This document shows, piece after piece, positions 1-6,810 of a stretch of DNA of 7,088 nucleotides. Within the stretch, counting starts at the first letter, position 1, and the number at the start of each line of letters is the position of its first letter. Position numbers and translations under genes: made by a program. The notes beneath the pieces were generated by a model, which was not told the origin of the DNA, made no database searches, and saw only the letters and a program-made list of their open reading frames with translations. The stretch spans positions 1-7,088 of the forward strand of contig CAZEHW010000192.1 in the NCBI GenBank assembly GCA_964511865.1. Direction: 5' to 3'. This DNA is from ChocPot-Mid sp964511865 (GTDB lineage: Bacteria > Bacteroidota > Ignavibacteria > Kapaibacteriales > UBA2268).

Positions 1-1
1 T

Positions 2-70
2 GTTGTAGAGCAGACAGGAATAGCAAAAAGAGTTGTGAAACTGAAACCTGTTGGAGTTATTAAGGGGTAG
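2..70 (+). CDS. C-terminal fragment of an unidentified protein (5' end outside window)
   Basis: Reading from base 2, 22 sense codons run to a TAG at 68-70. The last residues read VVKLKPVGVIKG. Of the other two plus frames, one stops at once and the other reads a Cys-rich unlikely peptide, so this is the only plausible coding frame. The alternating Val/Lys pattern resembles the final beta strand of an extracytoplasmic domain, and a T9SS sorting-domain end is possible, but 22 residues cannot prove it. It would converge on the propeller gene that ends at 146. I cannot name a function. Confidence 0.4.
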   Translation, partial: VVEQTGIAKRVVKLKPVGVIKG

Positions 71-107
71 AGTTGGTAAAGTAGAAAGCTTGTAAAGAAA
101 ATATTAT

Positions 108-128
108 AATTAAAACATTCTTTTAATT
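108..128. terminator. Weak AT-only hairpin between convergent genes
   Basis: AATTAAAA (108-115) and TTTTAATT (121-128) form a perfect 8-bp inverted repeat around a 5-base loop, with T-runs on the right. It lies between the plus-strand fragment ending at 70 and the minus-strand propeller gene ending at 146, where a bidirectional terminator would be expected. The stem contains no G-C pairs, so it would be weak and could be chance in such AT-rich DNA. Confidence 0.3.
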
Positions 129-145
129 TTCATTTTTCATCTCCC

Positions 146-1423
146 TTATTTATTGATAATTAGTTTAAAAAACAAGTTTAAATGAGAATTGCTGACATTG
201 ATAAAATACGAACCGTTTACTAAATCACTTACTTCAAAATTCATTGATTGTTGTCCCGACTCAAGGAAATTATTGAATAAGTCTCTGATGACAGCTCCAT
301 TAATATTAGTAAGACTAATATTTGTAATTTCAGGCAACTGTTGTGTAAAGTTTATAGTTACAATTCCATTTGTAGGATTTGGATAAATTATGGTTGAATT
401 ATCTGCGTTTTCTTCTACATAAGTACCTTCCCACATTGCAAACCAATTAAATAAATAACGACCAATTGAACTAATTATATATTTACCATCATGGCTAATT
501 GCAATATTTCTTGAAGTACCACTTTGATAGCTTATAACTTGTTTCTTTGATTCAATATCCCATATTTGAATTGTTGGAGATGTCACTAAATACTTATCAT
601 CAGGAGAAAATTCAATGCCTGTCAAACTGGGACCGTTAATTGGTATTTTCCATAATAGTTCCTTTGTATTGAAATCGTATATCTCTACTCCGTATGTGGG
701 GTCGCTCCTTTTAAATGAAATATACGAACAAGTATTAGATAACCGAAAATATGCTTTTCCTATTATTGCATCAATACTATCTAATGTATTGAAGTTGTAT
801 ATTACATGATTTAATTTGCTATATGGGTTATTTGGATTTTCAGGGTCAACATATTCTTTATATTCAGTGCAAATTATTGCATTATCATTACAAGTAAATT
901 TTACTTGTTCAACATTAAATTTATATAAATTTTCTTCATTTTTATAATTCTTAGTTATTAATATTTGCTTCGTTTCAATATCCCAAATCCTAAGACTACC
1001 TTGAATTACTGCTACAAAATATCGTTTGTTGTTTGATATTGATGTAAGTGGATATATTTTTAAACCATCATGTACCAAAGTATCAATAACTTGCCAACTA
1101 TTAATATCAAATATTTCAATTTTACTACCTTCGTCGTTTAGTCTGATAAATTTATTATCATTATCAATAAAATGGACCTCATTATTCCCAGATATCCTTG
1201 CTATTTCTTTTCCAGTTTTAGCTTCAAAGAAAAGGTCATTACCATATCCATGTCCAACAATAATGGAATCATTATCAGAAAATTTTACTTGAAAAAATCC
1301 AAGTGATTGGTCAGTCTTTTTAGTCCAGACTGTGTCTTCCGCTAAGCTTTGTGCCTTTGCATGCTCCAGCCCAGAGATGGCGAGCAGAATAGCGATTAAG
1401 AAAAAGAATTGTACAGTTTTCAT
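146..1423 (-). CDS. Secreted seven-bladed WD40-like propeller protein with T9SS type A sorting domain
   Basis: This 425-residue protein is predicted to be exported and then carried across the outer membrane by the type IX secretion system. Residues 1-25 form a signal peptide: K2, a hydrophobic core FFFLIAILLAI, and a probable cleavage after AKA at 22-24. Residues of about 40-335 can be divided into seven beta-propeller blades of 35-55 residues. Several end in degenerate WD-type strands: EIFDINS near 103, RIWDIET near 145, EIYDFNT near 247 and QIWDIES near 286; FSPDDKYLV near 272 is typical of the blade loop. Residues of about 343-425 are the sorting domain, with the hallmark IYPNPTNG (346-353), then LVNGSYFINV and the terminal KLIINK. 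The start ATG overlaps the pgi stop as ATGA, with GGGGAAA upstream inside pgi, so translation is probably coupled to pgi. The ligand or partner is unknown; such propellers usually bind proteins or polysaccharides. The fold and export route are well supported; no enzyme residues are visible. Confidence 0.9.
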   Translation of the reverse strand: MKTVQFFFLIAILLAISGLEHAKAQSLAEDTVWTKKTDQSLGFFQVKFSDNDSIIVGHGYGNDLFFEAKTGKEIARISGNNEVHFIDNDNKFIRLNDEGSKIEIFDINSWQVIDTLVHDGLKIYPLTSISNNKRYFVAVIQGSLRIWDIETKQILITKNYKNEENLYKFNVEQVKFTCNDNAIICTEYKEYVDPENPNNPYSKLNHVIYNFNTLDSIDAIIGKAYFRLSNTCSYISFKRSDPTYGVEIYDFNTKELLWKIPINGPSLTGIEFSPDDKYLVTSPTIQIWDIESKKQVISYQSGTSRNIAISHDGKYIISSIGRYLFNWFAMWEGTYVEENADNSTIIYPNPTNGIVTINFTQQLPEITNISLTNINGAVIRDLFNNFLESGQQSMNFEVSDLVNGSYFINVSNSHLNLFFKLIINK

Positions 1424-3063
1424 AATTTCCCCAAATAATAATTCATCAACCCATTTGTTGAGCTGTCGTGATTTTGTGCTTCTTCTTTATTTCGCAATTC
1501 TGCTAAAATAGTCTTTGCCAACTGTTTGCCTAATTCCACTCCCCACTGGTCGAATGAGTTGATATTCCAGATTACTCCCTGAACAAAAACTTTGTGTTCG
1601 TACATTGCGAGCAAAGAACCAAGTGTCCGGGGAGTAATTTTCTTGAAAAGTATAGAATTCGTCGGTCTGTTGCCTTCAAAGATTTTGTGTGGCAGAAGCA
1701 TTTTAATTTGTTCCTGCGACAAGCCGCTTTTCTCTAATTCAGTTCTCACTTCCTCTTCGCTTTTCCCTTTCATCAATGCTTCTGTTTGTGCAAAAAAGTT
1801 TGACATAAGTATATTGTGATGCTCATCAATATTATTATGTGATTTAACAGTCCCTATAAAATCTGCGGGTATCAGTTGCGTTCCCTGATGGATTAGCTGG
1901 AAAAATGAATGTTGTGCATTCGTTCCGGGTTCACCCCAAAGGACAGGAGCAGTAGTATAATCAACTTTTTCTCCTGATTTTGTTATATATTTTCCGTTGC
2001 TTTCCATATCGAGTTGCTGCAAAAAAGCAGGAAAATGCTCAAGATACTGGTCGTAAGGAATTACTGCATATGTCGGTGCTTTGAAAAAGTTGGAATACCA
2101 TATACCAAGAAGTGCCATGATTATAGGAATATTCTCTGAAAAATCTGTATTCCTGAAATGCTCATCCATTTCGTTAGCACCGGTGAGCAACTCAACAAAA
2201 TTATCATAGCCGATGTACAATGCGATTGACATTCCAATTGCAGACCAAAGAGAATACCTGCCCCCAACCCAATCCCAAAACTCAAACATATTCGAAGTGT
2301 CAATGCCAAACTCACTGACTGCTTTAGTATTGGTTGACAAAGCGATAAAATGTTTCTTCACATTTTCAATATTATTTCCTGAATTTTCAAGAAACCATTT
2401 TTTAGCGGTGTTGGCATTAGTCAATGTTTCCTGAGTGGTAAAAGTTTTTGATGCAATAATGAACAAACATGTTTCGGGTTTTAGTTTTTTCAGGACTTCT
2501 GCTATATGAGTTCCGTCAACATTTGAGACGTAATGAACATTCATCCCCTTGACAGCGTATAGTTTTAATGCAGACGTAACCATATACGGTCCTAAATCTG
2601 AGCCGCCGATTCCAATGTTAACTATATCAGTGATTTTAGCTCCTGAATACCCCTTCCATACTCCTTTATGAACATCTTCCACGAAGTGATTCATTTGAGA
2701 TAAAACTCTTCGGATTTTCGGTTTAATATTTTTCCCATCAACAAAGACAGGATCTTCAGAGCGGTTTCTGAGTGCAGTATGCAATACAGCCCTGCCTTCG
2801 GTGAAATTAATTTTCTGACCTGTGAACATATCCTCTATAGCTTTTTTTAAACTGCATTGTTCTGCAAGTTTTACCAATAAGTTAAGAGTATCATCAGTTA
2901 TTCTGTTTTTGGAGTAATCAAAAAGGAAATCATTGAATTTTATGTGAAATTTATCAAACCTCTTTGAATCAGAGATAAACATATCTTTCATCTGTAAATC
3001 TTTTATCAAATTGAAATGCGAATTCAATTCTTTCCATGAAGGTAATTCTGTAAGTAAACTCAT
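1420..3063 (-). CDS. pgi: Glucose-6-phosphate isomerase
   Basis: This cytosolic enzyme interconverts glucose 6-phosphate and fructose 6-phosphate in glycolysis and gluconeogenesis. At 547 residues it is full length for the large bacterial/eukaryotic PGI type (E. coli about 549). Both family signatures are intact: DWVGGRYSLWSAIG at 264-277 and GVIWNINSFDQWGVELGK at 496-513. Sugar-phosphate contacts are seen in GIGGSDLGP (151-159) and SKTFTTQET (205-213). By family alignment the catalytic residues are Glu354 (in MESNGK), His385 (in NAQHSF) and Lys513. The end reads SSTNGLMNYYLGKL, and the STNGL..YY tail is also typical of the family. The start at 3063 has a modest GGG six bases upstream. The gene lies 34 bases after mnmA and overlaps the propeller gene by four bases, so the three are probably co-transcribed. 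No key residue is missing. Confidence 0.97.
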   Translation of the reverse strand: MSLLTELPSWKELNSHFNLIKDLQMKDMFISDSKRFDKFHIKFNDFLFDYSKNRITDDTLNLLVKLAEQCSLKKAIEDMFTGQKINFTEGRAVLHTALRNRSEDPVFVDGKNIKPKIRRVLSQMNHFVEDVHKGVWKGYSGAKITDIVNIGIGGSDLGPYMVTSALKLYAVKGMNVHYVSNVDGTHIAEVLKKLKPETCLFIIASKTFTTQETLTNANTAKKWFLENSGNNIENVKKHFIALSTNTKAVSEFGIDTSNMFEFWDWVGGRYSLWSAIGMSIALYIGYDNFVELLTGANEMDEHFRNTDFSENIPIIMALLGIWYSNFFKAPTYAVIPYDQYLEHFPAFLQQLDMESNGKYITKSGEKVDYTTAPVLWGEPGTNAQHSFFQLIHQGTQLIPADFIGTVKSHNNIDEHHNILMSNFFAQTEALMKGKSEEEVRTELEKSGLSQEQIKMLLPHKIFEGNRPTNSILFKKITPRTLGSLLAMYEHKVFVQGVIWNINSFDQWGVELGKQLAKTILAELRNKEEAQNHDSSTNGLMNYYLGKL

Positions 3064-3097
3064 ATTTTTCCCGAATAAAATTATTAATTCTCAATAT

Positions 3098-4186
3098 TTA
3101 TCTTTCAATAATACCACCGGCAACCAAATCTTCACCTTCGTAAAGAACTGCTGACTGACCCGGAGTTATTGCTCTTTTCTCGTCAAAAAATTCTATTTGT
3201 ATTTTATGCTCTTCGATAATTCTGCATTTGGCTTCCGAACCGGAATCTTTATATCTTACTTTAACTTTAAATACTGTATCTTCTTTAAAAGAATCATATT
3301 TTATCATGTTAACAGAGTGTATAAAAAGATTATTTTTATGTAAGCCGCCTTCGATATCAACTTCAATGGTATTGTCGGTAGGATTAATTTTATTTACATA
3401 TAGTGCTTCTTTATAAGTAACACCAATTCCTTTTCTTTGCCCAATAGTGTAAAAAGGATATCCTTTGTGTTTACCGACAACTTTCCCCCTGAACAAAATA
3501 TTACCTTCTCCTACCTTTTCGTCAATATCAGGAATAGAATGCCTAAGAAAATTATGATAATCGTTATCAGCAATAAAGCAAACTTCCTGTGAATCTGATT
3601 TATTGAAATTTTTCATTCCCATTCTTTCACCTTGTTTTCTTGTTTCATCTTTAGTCAGCTTACCCAAAGGAAACAGAGTACGTGAAAGTTGTTCCTGAGA
3701 TAATCCCCAAAGAAAATATGATTGGTCTTTGAAACTATCTTCTCCTTTTTTCAACAGAAATCTTTTTAATTTTTCATCATATTCATTTTTTGAATAATGA
3801 CCTGTGGCAATATAATATATTCCTAATTCATCAGCAGTTTGGAGAAGTTTACCCCATTTGATTAAGGGATTGCATTTAGCACAAGGGTTAGGTGTTCTTC
3901 CGGACAAATATTCACTAACAAAATACTCGACGACAGTCTTTTTAAAAAAGTCAAAATAGTCAACAACAATATGCTCAATACCTAATCTTAAACAAGAAGC
4001 TTTAGCATCTGAAATACTCCCCTTGGGATTTTGTTTCTCATTGTTTTTATAATAATCATAGAAATAAAAGGGTTCTATTGTTACTCCAATAACTTCATAA
4101 CCCTGTTCAATTAAAAGTCCGGCGGCAACAGAGGAATCAACCCCACCGGACATACCAACCAAAACTTTTTTTCTTTCCAAATCCAT
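3098..4186 (-). CDS. mnmA: tRNA-specific 2-thiouridylase MnmA (CxxC, probable Fe-S type)
   Basis: MnmA adenylates and then thiolates U34 in the anticodon of tRNAs for Lys, Glu and Gln, giving the 2-thio group of (c)mnm5s2U. The start chosen gives MDLERKK and 362 residues, normal for the family. A Met 48 codons upstream would add a Leu/Ile-rich tail and run into the divergent lipoprotein gene. The PP-loop ATP site is GMSGGVDSS (11-19). The catalytic region is RTPNPCAKCNP (97-107) and the second cysteine is C203 in SDSQEVCFIAD. The tRNA-recognition and C-terminal beta-barrel parts are present (YTIGQRKGIG at 246-255, AITPGQSAVLY at 339-349). C105 aligns with the E. coli nucleophile C102, while C102 here replaces the usual Asp (E. 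coli D99). C102, C105 and C203 thus match the three cluster-binding cysteines of the Fe-S-dependent MnmA described from Thermus. No clear Shine-Dalgarno is seen. It is the first gene of the mnmA-pgi-propeller cluster. Confidence 0.96.
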   Translation of the reverse strand: MDLERKKVLVGMSGGVDSSVAAGLLIEQGYEVIGVTIEPFYFYDYYKNNEKQNPKGSISDAKASCLRLGIEHIVVDYFDFFKKTVVEYFVSEYLSGRTPNPCAKCNPLIKWGKLLQTADELGIYYIATGHYSKNEYDEKLKRFLLKKGEDSFKDQSYFLWGLSQEQLSRTLFPLGKLTKDETRKQGERMGMKNFNKSDSQEVCFIADNDYHNFLRHSIPDIDEKVGEGNILFRGKVVGKHKGYPFYTIGQRKGIGVTYKEALYVNKINPTDNTIEVDIEGGLHKNNLFIHSVNMIKYDSFKEDTVFKVKVRYKDSGSEAKCRIIEEHKIQIEFFDEKRAITPGQSAVLYEGEDLVAGGIIER

Positions 4187-4244
4187 AAATTTCAATAATG
4201 ATTTTAATTTAATCAAATTTAATTTTTTAAAATTACTAAAAATA

Positions 4245-4273
4245 TTGTATTTTAGAGAAATGTTTCTTATAAA
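4245..4273 (+). promoter_or_regulatory. Putative sigma70-like promoter of the lipoprotein gene
   Basis: TTGTAT (4245-4250) and TATAAA (4268-4273) are separated by exactly 17 bases, giving a start near 4280 and a leader of about 27 bases. The spacer holds a short inverted repeat, AGAAATGTTTCT (4256-4267), which abuts the -10 box and could be an operator. The region is very AT-rich, so chance matches are likely and this remains tentative. The 120-base gap must also hold the mnmA promoter, for which I see no clear candidate. Confidence 0.35.
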
Positions 4274-4292
4274 TATTAAAATATAAACTAAC

Positions 4293-4298
4293 GGGGAG
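4293..4298 (+). promoter_or_regulatory. Ribosome binding site of the lipoprotein gene
   Basis: GGGGAG lies eight bases before the ATG at 4307, and a second AAGG follows it. This is the strongest Shine-Dalgarno in the window; most other genes here have weak ones. It fixes the start and suggests good expression. Confidence 0.7.
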
Positions 4299-4306
4299 TA
4301 AAGGTT

Positions 4307-4693
4307 ATGAAGCAAAATATTAATTTGCAAAGATTTTCAATCTTCTTTGCCTTTGTAATAATTTCTGCATTATTAATCCTATGTACACCAAAGAAGGAAG
4401 AACCTGTAAAGGAAACTTCACCCAAAATAATCGTTTCAAATGCTGACGGCGGCGACTGGGCAAATGTAGCTACATGGGTGGATGGAGCAATTCCGACTAT
4501 TGACAGTGATGTAAATATAACCGGTAAAGTTGTAGTTAACGGGAAAGCTGAATGTATGAATTTGATGATTGACCACCAAGCTACAATCGAAGTTATGAAA
4601 GGTGCTTCACTCACAGTGAAACATCATATCATCAATGAAGGAACAATAATTAATAACGGTGAAATTACACTTCAGGAAAAAGACGGCAAATAA
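4307..4693 (+). CDS. Small lipoprotein with a G8-like beta-helix segment
   Basis: This 128-residue protein is probably exported and lipid-anchored. Residues 7-25 are a hydrophobic signal and Cys26 sits in ALLILCTPKKEE, followed by a charged, Pro/Glu/Lys-rich linker. The residue before Cys is Leu rather than the usual Gly/Ala/Ser, so lipidation is likely but not canonical. From about residue 48 comes GGDWANVATWVDGAIPTIDS, then DVNITGKVVVNGKAECMNLMI and short strands ending in NEGTIINNGEITL. The W..ATW..G.IP..D.DV.I start followed by regular beta rungs resembles the G8 or pectate-lyase-like helix modules common at the ends of large surface proteins in this superphylum. Here the module is nearly the whole protein. 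It has its own ribosome binding site and promoter-like sequence, diverges from mnmA and ends at a hairpin, so it is probably monocistronic. No catalytic residues are evident. Function is unknown; a structural or binding role at the cell surface is inferred. Confidence 0.85.
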   Translation: MKQNINLQRFSIFFAFVIISALLILCTPKKEEPVKETSPKIIVSNADGGDWANVATWVDGAIPTIDSDVNITGKVVVNGKAECMNLMIDHQATIEVMKGASLTVKHHIINEGTIINNGEITLQEKDGK

Positions 4694-4716
4694 GATAGCT
4701 TAGTTACTTTTTTAAC

Positions 4717-4751
4717 AATTAATGAATTATTGCAATTATAATTCATTAATT
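4717..4751. terminator. 14-bp hairpin between convergent genes, probable terminator
   Basis: AATTAATGAATTAT (4717-4730) and ATAATTCATTAATT (4738-4751) are perfect reverse complements around a 7-base loop. The hairpin begins 23 bases after the lipoprotein stop and ends just before the symporter stop at 4758. Plus-strand transcripts continue into ATTTGATTATTTT. The stem is AT-rich but long. On the minus strand the sequence after the stem is A-rich, not U-rich, so it should work better for the lipoprotein gene. Confidence 0.6.
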
Positions 4752-4757
4752 ATTTGA

Positions 4758-6281
4758 TTATTTTCGTTCCTGAGCCGTGATAGCAACTGCAACTGCGGCA
4801 TCACCGGAGACGTTTGTTATTGTTCTGCACATATCGAGTATCCGGTCAACTCCGATAATCAAAGCAATGCCTTCCGGGGGAATGTGGATTGCATTTAAAA
4901 TCATAACAAGCATTATAATGCCAACTCCGGGAACAGGAGCAGTACCAATTGAAGCAAGAACAGCAGTAATAACAATTGTCAACTGCTGGACTAATGATAA
5001 ATCGAAACCATAAACCTGTGCAATAAATACAGCCGCAACACCCTGATAAAGAGCTGTCCCGTCCATATTAATAGTAGCTCCGAGAGGCAAGACAAAACCG
5101 GAAATCTGTTTTGGTACTCCAAGATTATTTTCACAACTTTTAATATTTACAGGCAAAGTAGCGGCACTGGAACTTGTGCTGAATCCAATTGCCTGAACAT
5201 TTCTAATTCCTTTGAAAAATTTCATCGGACTCATTTTACCCAGAAATTTCACTATAAGAGAATATACAACCACTGTATGAAGTAGTAGCCCAATCAAGAC
5301 TGCCGCCATATACCAAAATAAAGTTGAGATAATTCCGAAACCAAAGTCTGCTATTGTAGAGCTTATCAAAGCAAAAACACCAAATGGTGCAAGTATCATG
5401 ATGAAATCAACCATTTTAATCATAGCATGGCTAATGCCGTCAAAGAAATCAATCACCGGTTTTGATTTATCACGATTGATAAATGTCAGGGTTATGCCAA
5501 AAATTACTGCAAAGAAAACAATCTGAAGCATATTACCGCTTGCCATTGCATTAATCGGATTAGTAGGCACTATATCTACAAAGAAATCAATAATATCAAC
5601 ATCAATATTTTGCATAACCAGGTCTTCACTATCGGATTGAAAAGTACCTATGAGCCGGTTCTTTGTAAATTCATTTAATTGTTTCCCGGGTTCAATCAAA
5701 TTTGCCATACCTAATCCAATTGAGATTGCTATTGCTGTTGTAACAATATATATCGAAAAAGTCTTAATCCCGATTCTACCCAATTTCTTAATGTCCTCCA
5801 AGCTTGCGGCTCCCATAATGAGAGAAGCAATAACGAGGGGAATTGCAAGAAAACTGAGAAGTCTTATAAAAAGGGTCCCGATTGGTTTAATAAATGTTGC
5901 TACTGTTCCCACCTTGGCAATTGCATTAATTTTTTCATATTCTTTCGGGATAAATAATTTACGATTAGCTTTTTGCGAAGTTACGATTTTAAGCTTAAGA
6001 GTTTTTCTTTCATCGGAACTTAGTTTTGAAAATGTTTTTATAATCTGAACCTGATCATATTTGCCAAATTTTTTGACAACAGAATCAGGTTCTTCGCCTT
6101 TTTTTAAATAACTGAAACTAACAGAACTAAAATTTCTGATAGTCTCACTTATTATTTTGTTCCCATCCTCATAAGAGATTTTAAGTTTGAACTCATCCAC
6201 ACTGAAAATGGAACCAAAAGCGGCTCCTAAGATTAAAGCAATGACTATCTGCAAATGCAGTGGGATGTTTTTTAATTTCAT
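4758..6281 (-). CDS. Dicarboxylate/acidic amino acid:cation symporter (DAACS/SLC1 family) with a large TM1-TM2 insert
   Basis: This inner-membrane carrier probably imports glutamate, aspartate or C4-dicarboxylates with Na+ or H+. It has 507 residues against about 420-440 for typical members. TM1 is about 8-27 and TM2 about 137-160, followed by TM3-TM6. HP1 carries STSSSAATLPV (368-378), TM7 carries NMDGT (405-409), HP2 carries GTAPVPGVG (446-454), and TM8 carries VDRILDMCRTITNVSGD (478-494). By alignment with GltPh, N405, D407, N490 and D494 fall at sodium sites, and D483 and R486 are the substrate-binding Asp and Arg. The Arg points to an anionic substrate. The extra length is nearly all between TM1 and TM2 (about 28-128), on the outer face by family topology; this segment is Lys/Glu/Ser-rich and soluble. 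The ATG overlaps the OsmC stop as ATGA, implying coupling. The exact substrate cannot be told from sequence. Confidence 0.95.
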   Translation of the reverse strand: MKLKNIPLHLQIVIALILGAAFGSIFSVDEFKLKISYEDGNKIISETIRNFSSVSFSYLKKGEEPDSVVKKFGKYDQVQIIKTFSKLSSDERKTLKLKIVTSQKANRKLFIPKEYEKINAIAKVGTVATFIKPIGTLFIRLLSFLAIPLVIASLIMGAASLEDIKKLGRIGIKTFSIYIVTTAIAISIGLGMANLIEPGKQLNEFTKNRLIGTFQSDSEDLVMQNIDVDIIDFFVDIVPTNPINAMASGNMLQIVFFAVIFGITLTFINRDKSKPVIDFFDGISHAMIKMVDFIMILAPFGVFALISSTIADFGFGIISTLFWYMAAVLIGLLLHTVVVYSLIVKFLGKMSPMKFFKGIRNVQAIGFSTSSSAATLPVNIKSCENNLGVPKQISGFVLPLGATINMDGTALYQGVAAVFIAQVYGFDLSLVQQLTIVITAVLASIGTAPVPGVGIIMLVMILNAIHIPPEGIALIIGVDRILDMCRTITNVSGDAAVAVAITAQERK

Positions 6282-6721
6282 GATTCAATTAATTCGTCAG
6301 CAAAACTATAATTAGCAACAATCTCAATGTCCGGATGTAAACTTCGCGTAACAGGACAGGTCTTAATCACATTTTTCATAATCTGAAATTCTTTTTCACT
6401 TAGTCTTTTTGGAAAAACAAAATCAAGAGTAAGTTTTTTTATTCTCCGGTATGGCTCATTCATCATTTCCTTATTTACCGATACCTTTAATCCTACAATA
6501 TCAATATTGCTTTGCCGAGCTTTAATTCCCATTATAGTTGGGATACAAACACCGATAGCAGTAGCGGCTAAGTCTGTAGGAGAAAAATATTCTCCCTTCC
6601 CCTGATTGTCAACAGGTGCGTCTGTAAGAATTTCGTTGCCGGATGGTCCGTGAATTGCTTTGCAATGCAAATCTCCAAGATATTCAACATCTATTTGAAC
6701 GCTGTGTTTTGAGTCACTCAT
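6278..6721 (-). CDS. OsmC/Ohr-family protein (thiol peroxidase-like)
   Basis: OsmC-family proteins are cytosolic homodimers. Characterised members (OsmC, Ohr) reduce organic hydroperoxides with two cysteines. This 147-residue protein is of normal length. Both cysteines are present: C59 in DLAATAIGVCIPTIMGIKAR, on the long central helix, and C122 in VIKTCPVTRSLHP. The start is beta-rich (VQIDVEYLGDLHCKAIHG), then comes DAPVDNQGKGEYFSPTDL, as in the OsmC/YhfA-like branch rather than classical Ohr. The start at 6721 has only a weak GGA upstream. The stop overlaps the symporter start by four bases, so the pair is almost certainly one transcript. A promoter-like sequence, a 14-bp palindrome and a G/C tract lie upstream. 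Peroxidase activity is inferred from the family; the physiological substrate is unknown. Confidence 0.93.
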   Translation of the reverse strand: MSDSKHSVQIDVEYLGDLHCKAIHGPSGNEILTDAPVDNQGKGEYFSPTDLAATAIGVCIPTIMGIKARQSNIDIVGLKVSVNKEMMNEPYRRIKKLTLDFVFPKRLSEKEFQIMKNVIKTCPVTRSLHPDIEIVANYSFADELIES

Positions 6722-6756
6722 ATAATTCCAAAATGTTTATAAAATCATTAGAATGC

Positions 6757-6785
6757 AAAATACGTATTTTATCAGACTTTTTCAA
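6757..6785 (-). promoter_or_regulatory. Putative promoter and palindromic operator of the osmC-symporter pair
   Basis: On the minus strand TTGAAA (plus 6780-6785) and TATTTT (plus 6757-6762) are 17 bases apart, placing the start about 30 bases before the OsmC ATG. The -10 candidate is half of a perfect 14-bp palindrome, AAAATACGTATTTT (6757-6770), so a dimeric regulator bound there would block the promoter. Both the promoter and the operator role are inferred from sequence pattern only. Confidence 0.35.
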
Positions 6786-6797
6786 GGATAGGTTTTT

Positions 6798-6810
6798 GGG
6801 GGGGTGGGGG
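6798..6810. repeat. Homopolymeric G tract (G7-T-G5)
   Basis: Seven Gs, one T and five Gs stand out in otherwise AT-rich DNA. The tract lies in the intergenic space, about 12 bases upstream of the candidate -35 box of the OsmC gene, which reads it as a C tract. Such runs are prone to slippage and also to sequencing error. Confidence 0.8.

Noticed and set aside
4187..4330. N-terminal extension of mnmA by 48 codons to a Met at 4330
   Set aside because: It is Leu/Ile/Lys-rich translated AT spacer, overlaps the lipoprotein start and its ribosome binding site, and the MnmA family starts a few residues before the PP-loop, as in MDLERKK.
4288..4614. Minus-strand open frame of 108 codons opposite the lipoprotein gene
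   Set aside because: It is antisense to a gene with a clear signal, ribosome binding site and domain pattern, and its product has no recognisable features.
5650..6048. Plus-strand open frame of 132 codons within the symporter gene
   Set aside because: Its hydrophobic product is the mirror of the membrane-protein codons on the other strand; no ribosome binding site or family resemblance.
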